Source: Xylaria sp. FL1777 (Eukaryota > Ascomycota > Sordariomycetes > Xylariales > Xylariaceae). Taken from it: a stretch of DNA of 64,000 nt. The stretch lies in the NCBI GenBank assembly GCA_022578965.1, contig MU400568.1, positions 124,001-188,000 of the forward strand. The letters run 5' to 3'. The position numbers were made by a program, and so were the translations under genes. This document shows, in pieces, positions 56,799-64,000 of this stretch. Below the pieces are notes generated by a model. It saw only the letters and a list, made by a program, of their open reading frames with translations. It made no database searches and had not been told where the DNA came from. The number at the start of each line of letters is the position of its first letter. Position 1 is the stretch's first letter.

Positions 56799-59021
56799 TT
56801 GCTTAGAGTAGCTCGAATCCTAAGCTTCTCGATCACAACACAAACACAGTGGTTATATCAAAGGATATTGTCTACGCGATGGGCGCATTTCCTATGCGAC
56901 TCGTGCCTGAAGCTTCGCATCCAACTTGCTTTCAGCCAGGAATTCAGGGGTCTACAATCTCTGCACGGAATTGTCCTTGGCACGCTCCAGAGCGGCTGGA
57001 GGGTAGATGAAAAATGCGTCCTTTGTCAGATTGTATCCAAGACCACTCATGGAACTTCTATCGATGCGCTATTGTCTGAAGCCACACGAGAGGCCACTTT
57101 GAATGACATGAAGTCGCAATTGTCGTTTCAACTTCGCGCATTTCCTCTATTGCCGCATCTAGGAGGACCAGAATGTCAGAACCGCGCTGCAGGACTGCGC
57201 AATGAGGTTTCCGAGTACTTCTTGGCTGCTGTGCCGGATCCCTCAAGCGCATTTTCGCACGGGGTGTATGAGAAGGCGCTGAGAGATCAGGTTGCTGAGC
57301 GCGGATACCTTGTCTGCCATCAATCGTCGACCCGTCCACTTTTCGTGCCCCGTGTCGTTTCGTGTCTATTTGATCCTTCTGTCGTCGAGGGCTGGTTAAA
57401 CTGCTGCCAGATACACCATATGTGCTGTCTTCTTGATCGATACCCATCTAGACTACACTGTATTACGCCAAAGTTGAACTTGATTGACTGCGAAAGCCGA
57501 CGAGTTGTGAACTGTACTACCTTGGATCAATACATGGAGTTAGAGTATGTGGCTCTGAGCTACATTTGGGGTAGAAGCAGCGACGCATCTCCTATCATCA
57601 AAGAGTTTTCTGATTTACCCGATTTGCTACCTCGTGTTATTGAAGATGCTATTTTGGTAACTCTATCATTAGGATATCGCTTCATCTGGGTTGACAGGTA
57701 TTGCATAGACCAACATGATGCGTCCAAGAAGCACGAGCAAATAATGCATATGGATTCAATCTATCAATACGCCGCTCTCACCATTATCGCCGCTGCGGGC
57801 ACCGACGAGACATACGGGCTACCAGGGGTATCTAGACGGCGACCGACGAGGCAATGGTCATTTGAAGGAGATGATTTTAGCATCACATCCACGCTGCCTC
57901 CTCCTCAATGTTCCATCCGCGAATCACGATGGGCTACAAGAGGATGGACATACCAGGAAGCTGTGCTGTCCACTCGACGGCTCGTCTTCACAGACGACCA
58001 ACTCTACTTCGAATGCAACTCCATGAGCAGTTACGAGAGCCTGGATGTGTCCTGGGATGCGTACTACTCGAGGTCAAGGCCCTATCTGCAGGACTTCATG
58101 AAGCCAACACTTTTCTCTTTTCAGAAGACTATGCTGTCTTCGGACTCGCGACATCCGTCTCTCGAATTCGGGAATTTCACAACGTACGCCCGCTGCGCGG
58201 AGCAATATTCAAGGAGGACGCTAAGCTTTGACAGCGATTCGCTCAACGCCTTCGGCGGTATAATACGAAAGCTAGAGACCGCGGAAACGTCGCCGGTATA
58301 TCATGTCTGGGGTGTTCCCTTTATTCATCAGGCCAAGGAAGCTGCGGAAAAGGATAATCTGCTCTCAACGCCACCGTTAAACAGCTGCTCGCTCATCCGC
58401 CTACTTCATTTAAGAGCCCCTTTGCCTGATCCGGACCAAGCATACTACATGGAATCTCTGATGGTGGGACTCTCTTGGCGTCACGACATATCGGCTATAC
58501 CCCCTCGCAGACGAGCCGATTTCCCGTCATGGTCTTGGGTAGGGTGGGAAGGGGCTGTGACGTGGCCCACGATATCGCAGGATTCCCCTGTCCGAAGTCC
58601 CAATTGGCCAAGCACGTCGATGTGCTTTGAAGAATGCAGCGAAGACATCGCCGAGATTTGCGACACAGATTTTGGGACAAGCCAGCTACGGCATCCTAAA
58701 ACGCTATGCATTGAGGCAGCGGCAATGTCCCGTAATGCATTCATGATGGGAGATGATCCCCAGAAGCTCAGCATATCGAGCGGCGGAGGAGTGACGCTGT
58801 ACCCTAGCAGGCAGGGCCTGAACGCCGTTGCGGCGTTCGAAGGGATCCAGGGTGGTTGGTATGAGGTCATCAGGCTGGCTACCGTTGGGGCGAATTCGTA
58901 CCTGATGCTCGTTGAGTTAGACGGTCAGGTGGCTTACCGGGTCGGGACTTTAGTAGTAAGAGAGTTCTATCTTACTCGTCGATTATTCAAATCTAATGTC
59001 ACGACTTATTGCATCATATAG
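56799..59021 (+). CDS. HET-domain (heterokaryon incompatibility) protein, start uncertain
   Basis: An open frame of 740 codons ends at the TAG at 59019-59021. The N-terminal HFLCDSCLKLRIQLAF and EKCVLCQIVS are the paired-Cys leader common before HET domains. The HET domain (PF06985) starts at YVALSYIWG, with FIWVDRYCIDQHD, QYAALTIIAAAG and RWATRGWTYQEAVLSTRRLVF in the usual order. The C-terminal part has FPSWSWVGWEGAV. Plus-strand ATGs are absent before codon 104 (57108), although the Cys-rich leader upstream of it reads as coding. So a start in a short upstream exon is likely and 56799 is only the frame limit. HET proteins trigger cell death after fusion of unlike hyphae. No introns are seen in the body. 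Confidence 0.88.
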   Translation: MLRVARILSFSITTQTQWLYQRILSTRWAHFLCDSCLKLRIQLAFSQEFRGLQSLHGIVLGTLQSGWRVDEKCVLCQIVSKTTHGTSIDALLSEATREATLNDMKSQLSFQLRAFPLLPHLGGPECQNRAAGLRNEVSEYFLAAVPDPSSAFSHGVYEKALRDQVAERGYLVCHQSSTRPLFVPRVVSCLFDPSVVEGWLNCCQIHHMCCLLDRYPSRLHCITPKLNLIDCESRRVVNCTTLDQYMELEYVALSYIWGRSSDASPIIKEFSDLPDLLPRVIEDAILVTLSLGYRFIWVDRYCIDQHDASKKHEQIMHMDSIYQYAALTIIAAAGTDETYGLPGVSRRRPTRQWSFEGDDFSITSTLPPPQCSIRESRWATRGWTYQEAVLSTRRLVFTDDQLYFECNSMSSYESLDVSWDAYYSRSRPYLQDFMKPTLFSFQKTMLSSDSRHPSLEFGNFTTYARCAEQYSRRTLSFDSDSLNAFGGIIRKLETAETSPVYHVWGVPFIHQAKEAAEKDNLLSTPPLNSCSLIRLLHLRAPLPDPDQAYYMESLMVGLSWRHDISAIPPRRRADFPSWSWVGWEGAVTWPTISQDSPVRSPNWPSTSMCFEECSEDIAEICDTDFGTSQLRHPKTLCIEAAAMSRNAFMMGDDPQKLSISSGGGVTLYPSRQGLNAVAAFEGIQGGWYEVIRLATVGANSYLMLVELDGQVAYRVGTLVVREFYLTRRLFKSNVTTYCII

Positions 59022-59901
59022 TGGGAGCTCGGAAAGCGGTACATGTTATCAACTGTCTAAAGCATCGGTCCCTATATACGGGTGTACCTTAGAGTATATC
59101 CCCTATTTTTAACTTGAGCAAATCAAATCACCAGAAAAGGGGCTTGGCGATTACAACCTTAAAAACCTGCTGATATATCTAGACATATATTGTGAGTACC
59201 GAAATAGAGCTACTGGCTTGTATATGTTCTCGGCGACTGCCTGGGATTGCCCGGCCCCCATGACAAACAGAGTATTACCCCTTTTTCAACTTTCAATGTT
59301 TGTTCCATGAAAGTTTGTTCCATATATTTACACCGGGGAGACAATGAACGCTCTAAGAGGTAGGCATTTCAGCTGCAATACAAAAAAAGTGGAATAGCAG
59401 GACTCCTTACCTAAGAAAATAATCGAATAATACCAATGCCCACCAAAGGGATAATGTGATTTTGTTACACAAAGACGTGGTATCCCTTTGGTGGGCGTTT
59501 CAGGTGTAATATATGAAAAGTAGAATAGCAGGACTTCTTATATAAAAATATAAACCAATAATACAATTACCCGAGCATCATATTGTAATTTCATTGGTTT
59601 ATCTGTCTATGTAAGGAGTCCCTAGGGATATTCCACTTGTTATGTATTGCGGCTGAAACCCCAACCAAAGGGATGAATAGGGATTGTCTAAAGGGTCATT
59701 CATGGTACATAAAGAGAAAAGATTGTACACATTCAAAGAACAATGAGCCTCAAAATCAACAACAAAAGTTTTATACTCCGGGATTTACTAGAATCGCTCA
59801 GCAGTCGTTATATACTTAAGCAGTCCATATTCCTCCTGAATCTTCCATTCTTTTACATCACCATCGGATTCCACAGAAGCTAGTTTACCTATATACCCAA
59901 C
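59022..59901. other. Intergenic, largely a foldback element
   Basis: About 0.9 kb. The middle third is the MITE-like element listed separately. The remaining sequence contains nothing recognised except the promoter side of the small membrane-protein gene. Confidence 0.55.
59363..59674. mobile_element. Foldback MITE with long terminal inverted repeats, plus a truncated second copy
   Basis: 59481-59674 has imperfect inverted arms of about 90 bp. The left arm starts TATCCCTTTGGTGGGCGTTT and runs through TAGAATAGCAGGACTTCTTA. The right arm, reversed, starts ATCCCTTTGGTTGGGGTTTC and runs through TGGAATATCCCTAGGGACTCC. 59363-59453 is a second piece: it repeats the left-arm interior (CATTTCAGCTGCAATAC, GTGGAATAGCAGGACTCCTTA) and ends GCCCACCAAAGGGATA. 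That end is an exact reverse complement of 59481-59496. There is no coding capacity. The transposase family and target-site duplication could not be determined. Confidence 0.7.
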
Positions 59902-60210
59902 ATGTCCATGTCCATCGCTTTCGTTATCTGCCTTCTTGAAGGACTCGCCCTCGGCGGCCCCGTCACCACCCCTGAACATCTCACCTTTCTCCCCGGGAAT
60001 GCGACAGTGCACACGAATCCCATTCCGCCAAGCACTTTCTTGAATACCACAGCAAAAGACGCAGCGCAGGATGCAGGAAACTCTTCGCCAGCCCCACAGG
60101 ATAACTCCAATGCTATTATTGGAATTATCCTTGGTCCACTCGTTGCAATTGGGCTAATCGTCTGGGTTATGATGAGGTTTGTGCTGAGGAGGGAGGCGAA
60201 GGGCCGATAA
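59902..60210 (+). CDS. Small single-pass membrane protein
   Basis: A single exon of 102 aa. The N-terminus MSMSIAFVICLLEGLALG looks like a signal peptide. Then comes a Pro/Thr/Asn-rich extracellular segment with two NTT/NSS-like sequons (NATVH, NTTAK). One membrane helix follows (AIIGIILGPLVAIGLIVWVMM), and a short basic tail RREAKGR. The layout is type I, with the ectodomain outside. It resembles mini versions of the mid2-like membrane proteins of fungi, but no named family is matched. Its small size and spacing from the MITE do not suggest a remnant. Confidence 0.6.
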   Translation: MSMSIAFVICLLEGLALGGPVTTPEHLTFLPGNATVHTNPIPPSTFLNTTAKDAAQDAGNSSPAPQDNSNAIIGIILGPLVAIGLIVWVMMRFVLRREAKGR

Positions 60211-61460
60211 TGAGCGAGAGGAAAGGAGGGTGGGGGTTGGAAAGACTAGCTGGCTCTTGTGTCTCGATCCATTACAGTTGAGATGGGTACTTGAAATATA
60301 ATATTTGAAATATTATGACCACTTTAAGCCTACCGATATGTGCCATACTCAATGACATCCGATGTAAATGTAATCGCTGCTAATGAGATTCATGAAGCAT
60401 CAAATACTTTCTAGAGAACTTGAGACCAAATCCCTTAAATTCAAGAGAGACAAGACTAAACAAAATATTACATTTATAAGGGGATTGACAGAAACATAAC
60501 ACAAATTCAATAATTAAAACTTTTAACAATGTTAACTCATAAGTGTAGATGAAATCTAACTGACTTCTCAAAAGAGGTCTGAGGGAAAAGGTCCAACCTA
60601 GTCATCTTGGTGGCTAAGTAACTCACATTAGCTTCCCACTGCTACTTGACACAACGTTGCACCTGCGGTGTTATGTGGTATTTAGGCTTGCAACAAGGAC
60701 CTTATATACTAAGTAGTCTTGTGGGATGTGGGTTATGGGATCGTCTAGGGCTACCAGTGCTACACCACACACACACACACATCAATTGCCATATAATTAT
60801 AATACAATAACCAATACAACTCTAGACCACTCACAATAGCCATACAAGAGAGCGGGAAGACACGAAGCCAGAACTCTACTTCAGCAATCAATATTAACAT
60901 GTCACATTAAGACATGACCACTGTTCATCACTCAGTCAAACTGTTGAGAATGTAGTCTCTCGTAGAGTATTATTACAGACTACTTAATGTCAAATCGCTT
61001 CTTCATTTGCCTACATCCTGTGCGCAATGAATGTGGAGCTATATTCTGAAAAGCCCTATGCACAAAAACGCCTGAGGAAGCAACGGATGACCCTGCATGC
61101 GAAGCTTTGTGAATGCAATGATACGTTTTCCTCCCATTCATGCCCGAGCCAACGCCTGCCTGTGATTCCAGGGTATATTCCTTTGCGACCGACTGAATGC
61201 AAATGCACACCTCCATGAGCTTGTTGATAAATCCTTTATCTACGTTTCCTGACCGTAACGCCTGGTCCTGGGCCTGAAAGAGGTGTGTGCCTGAAAGGTA
61301 TCCGGTGATGCTGAAAAGAGAAAGGGAACCCTGAAGTGGGGGAAATGACTTGGGAAATTATACATAGAGAACGGAAAGGGGACTTGCGCTCAAGATAGTC
61401 ACCCTCATGCCATAGGAACTAAAATGCGCGGAAGCCTTTAGACCTTGCTCTTCACTAGCA
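60211..61460. other. Intergenic with (AC)n microsatellite
   Basis: About 1.25 kb. An AC dinucleotide run lies at about 60766-60781. The rest is AT-rich; 61250-61440 should be the 3' flank of the secreted-protein gene. No gene is supported. Confidence 0.5.
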
Positions 61461-62675
61461 TCAACGGCGAAAAGAGTCTCGTCGTGCTTGGCCAGTGACG
61501 CGAGCTGCCCGAACCTTCAGAAACCCGTGAACAGAGGTTACGGGAATAAAAGACGTCGGAAATGGGATTGCAGAAGAGGTCGCTGATTTTTTAGTTGTGA
61601 CGGCAGTGGCGGTGGCAGTGGCGGTTGCTGAAGTCGACGGCTGGGAAGCAGCGCCACCATTGCTGTTATCACCACTCACAGTGACCGTAAAGTATTGAGT
61701 GACTGTCTCAGGCTCTGCAGTAACGGTAACAGTCTTGATGTGGCTATGACCTTTGCCTTTCGTCGTAGAGGAGGTAGCCATATCAGATGAACTGGTGGCA
61801 TCACCAAGACCGGTGGGTGCAGCAGGGCTGTTGGTGCCAATACCTAGAGCCGTCGCCTCGATGAGGTTGTACACCTGCGATGAGATGGCTACACTTTCGA
61901 TTTTGTCTTTGCTATCAAACTTGATCGCAGGCGCCGCCTTGACTCCCTGGCTCTTAGATGATCCGCTAAGATTAATCTGCGCGCATGTGGTATAGATTTC
62001 GGTCACGTTCTGGGTGTTAGAGATGATTCTCGGCCAATCCCACACCCACATGAGTGTATATGTACCGTCAGCGGGTAAGTCTGCCGGCAGCTGAACATCG
62101 GTTTGACAGGGTAGCTGGTTGACACCGTACGCTTTTTGTCGCTGCTGGACGATGGGATTTCCTGGGTTGTCTTGGAAGCACTGGCCATCATCAAAGTAAT
62201 GCGTAGCAAGGAGCTTGCCCTTCTGATTCCCACCTTTGCCGTCGGCAGTCCAGGCATTCAATACGTCATTGATTCCATCTGTATCTTGATGCTGCGACGT
62301 GCCGTATACATACACATTCCCACTGCGATACGGTCTTGGGGTCAGGTCGGGCTGTGTAACATGACCATTCTCTTGATATTGCATCGCGATGTAATCACCG
62401 GCACCAGCTTGAAGAGGAGGGTACTGGGCAGTATTGCTTGACGACAGAGGCTTGCAGAGGACCGGGTTCGTCGAGGTATCGAGTATCTTGGTCTGGTGCA
62501 CATCATCTGAGACTCCTTGAGCTCTTGGTATGTAGCCGATAGGGTAACCTGGATCTCCGGTGAATGATCCATTAGAACCGATACGGTAAAGATATTCCAC
62601 CCAGGTGTGAGCATCGGTGCTTGGTACTGCGGCGAGCAGCGAGATAGCCGCAACAGTGACACCTTTGAGATTCAT
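61461..62675 (-). CDS. Secreted DUF7492 / LPMO-like protein with N-terminal His
   Basis: A single exon of 404 aa. The signal peptide MNLKGVTVAAISLLAAVPSTDA ends right before HTWVEYLYRIGSNGSFTG, so the mature protein would begin with His, as in lytic polysaccharide monooxygenases. Further family landmarks are PGYPIGYIPRAQG, VLCKPL, YQENGHVTQP (a second His), GNVYVYGT, HYFDDGQC and TLMWVWDWPR. These fit the fungal DUF7492 family. A Ser/Thr-rich linker (about 290-370) with VTVTAEPETVTQYFTVTVS follows, and a basic C-terminus, as in wall-attached or substrate-bound enzymes. Copper-dependent activity is inferred from the His pattern only. There are no introns. A poly-A run and C/T-rich leader lie upstream. 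Confidence 0.8.
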   Translation of the reverse strand: MNLKGVTVAAISLLAAVPSTDAHTWVEYLYRIGSNGSFTGDPGYPIGYIPRAQGVSDDVHQTKILDTSTNPVLCKPLSSSNTAQYPPLQAGAGDYIAMQYQENGHVTQPDLTPRPYRSGNVYVYGTSQHQDTDGINDVLNAWTADGKGGNQKGKLLATHYFDDGQCFQDNPGNPIVQQRQKAYGVNQLPCQTDVQLPADLPADGTYTLMWVWDWPRIISNTQNVTEIYTTCAQINLSGSSKSQGVKAAPAIKFDSKDKIESVAISSQVYNLIEATALGIGTNSPAAPTGLGDATSSSDMATSSTTKGKGHSHIKTVTVTAEPETVTQYFTVTVSGDNSNGGAASQPSTSATATATATAVTTKKSATSSAIPFPTSFIPVTSVHGFLKVRAARVTGQARRDSFRR

Positions 62676-64000
62676 TTTCGTAGGAAATAGGGAAATAGTG
62701 TGGCGTAAAGGCCTCGCCTGCGAGACCGAGACAAGAAATGAAAAGGTGAAAAAAAAAAGGGCAGCGTGTGCAGCCTAATACTGTATGCGCAACTATTGGT
62801 ATTGAAGTGTTGAAATAACCAGGTGTCGAGAGGAGGTGGTACAGGTGGTACAGGTGGTACAGTGCAGCATTGAAAAACGGGCGATGAGAGAAAAGAATTG
62901 AGAGTAGTTGAGGCCTGGGCCCAAATGCCGAAGTATGTGTATGAAATAGAAGGAAAATCGTGGGAAGTGAAGGGAAGTGTTTGTGAACAGACGCGCAGCG
63001 TCACGGGTCAGGCTGGTTGGCCTGAAAGAGAAATAAAAATAAGAAGAGATGAGTTTCTTTGAGCTTGGTCTAGACTCGCATGGCACAAGGGCACCAAACA
63101 ATAGAACTAGAGGTCTTTGATGGAGGAACAGTGGTCAAACAAGAGACCTGTTTACTCTGCGCCAAGCCAAGGACGAGGACGAGGACGAGGAACCGTGGAG
63201 TCGAAGTAGTTCTAAAAGAAAGAGGGGGTCTGGGTGTCCCGTGGCTTGACTTGGTGTGAATGTGGATGTGGATGTGGATGTGTTTGTGTTTGTGTGTCCA
63301 AGGGAGGAGAAAGGAAAGGTATAAGATCCAATCTGCCAAGAACAAGAGCGGCACAAGGGTGCTTAGCAAGGGAAGGAGGGGGGGTATATGGTATATGAAG
63401 GGTGGCCGACAGACTACCTACTTGGAGGGACGGAGGTGGTGGTGATCAATCATGAACATGGGAGCGGCCTGTGGTTGAGGTGAGCCGGCTTCTTATTATC
63501 GCAGGCCTCTCTTGTTGGCTGTTGGCTGCTTGTATGGGCCCATCTACGGTCAGTGTTCACCGTCATCTCAAGCCACCTGGACGCACATCGGAACAACAAT
63601 GAAATGACAAATTTGGTGGCGCGAAGATTAGGGTGTACACCAGCATCCGGTCTGCTTCCGGTTTACACGCCCGGGACATACGAATGACGATGCCTTGGGC
63701 TATGGGCCGTGAGGCATGCCCCAAGCCAAGATTACTTACGGCCATGGTCTCGAGCCAAGGCTTTTTCTGGGACACAGGGAACGTGGAGCGAAGCGACATG
63801 CTGTCTACCAGCATCTACCCGAGTATCAGGGACTACAAGATGCATGACGGGCTACTAATGCTTCTTGCGTCGACATGGACGGTTTGAGCAAGACTCTTAC
63901 GCGCGGCAGTGGTTCGAGCTAGGGTCCGTCGTTTTGGTGTTGGGAGGTTGAGGAAGTGCTGTGGTGGCACAATGGCAGAGAATACCTCCAAGTACAGAAG
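62676..64000. other. Promoter-side region with simple repeats
   Basis: No gene is supported to the window end. Tandem simple repeats are visible: GGTGGTACA three times at about 62834-62861, GACGAG units at about 63171-63191, and TGTGGA/TGTTTG units at 63261-63297. Open frames crossing them are low-complexity and not credible. Confidence 0.55.

Noticed and set aside
62834..63297. Tandem repeats as a possible CRISPR-like or minisatellite gene
   Set aside because: Units are 6 to 9 bp without spacers; simple-sequence slippage explains them.
1..64000. A complete secondary-metabolite gene cluster
   Set aside because: Tailoring-type enzymes occur but no PKS, NRPS, terpene cyclase or DMATS gene is present, and the enzymes are separated by unrelated genes and long spacers.

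Overview
The window reads as nuclear DNA of a filamentous ascomycete (Pezizomycotina). Genes are interrupted by short introns of about 50 to 170 nt with GT..AG ends and CTAAC-like branch sites. Families are typical of moulds: DUF3176, Zn2Cys6 regulators, a HET-domain protein, rhodopsin-domain membrane proteins, F-box/LRR and ankyrin proteins. Gene-free stretches are long and AT-rich, and repeat copies differ mainly by C/T and G/A transitions, as repeat-induced point mutation (RIP) would leave. Sordariomycetes is a guess from the protein families only. No intact tRNA, rRNA, CRISPR array or bacterial-type operon was seen. Exon structures were assembled by eye from splice signals and reading-frame continuity; no transcript or database was available.

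Left part (1-13 kb): a 5'-truncated DUF3176 membrane protein, a Zn2Cys6 regulator, a Baeyer-Villiger-type flavin monooxygenase and an aldehyde dehydrogenase. The last three share the minus strand and could form a small oxidative module for a ketone or terpenoid-like substrate, but no backbone synthase is present.

14.5-21 kb: an allorecognition-like patch. An eroded, tandemly duplicated ankyrin-repeat pseudogene lies downstream of an alpha/beta-hydrolase (lipase-like) gene whose C-terminal tail carries an I-x-I-x-G-N-V-x-x-S-V-[IV] motif. A divergently transcribed, three-exon gene of only 99 codons carries the same motif. This pair is the most unusual thing in the window and may be an amyloid-type signalling pair like the fungal HET-s, sigma and PP systems. 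A secreted mucin-tailed protein follows.

21-37 kb: a 2-oxoglutarate/Fe(II) oxygenase, an L-amino-acid-oxidase-like flavoenzyme, an MCT-type MFS transporter, a rhodopsin-domain membrane protein and a DUF924 protein, separated by long AT-rich spacers holding palindromes and a tRNA-like remnant.

37-50 kb: housekeeping glutaminyl-tRNA synthetase, a conserved hypothetical gene, an F-box/LRR gene, a frameshifted SRR1-like gene, and a protein with a STAND-type N-terminal domain plus ankyrin repeats but no NTPase. One copy of an approximately 122-bp repeat here matches, inverted, another copy 43 kb away behind the DUF3176 gene.

51-64 kb: an unknown protein with an acidic tail, a second rhodopsin-domain protein split into six exons, a HET-domain protein, a foldback MITE, a tiny single-pass membrane protein and a secreted DUF7492/LPMO-like protein whose mature N-terminus is predicted to be histidine.
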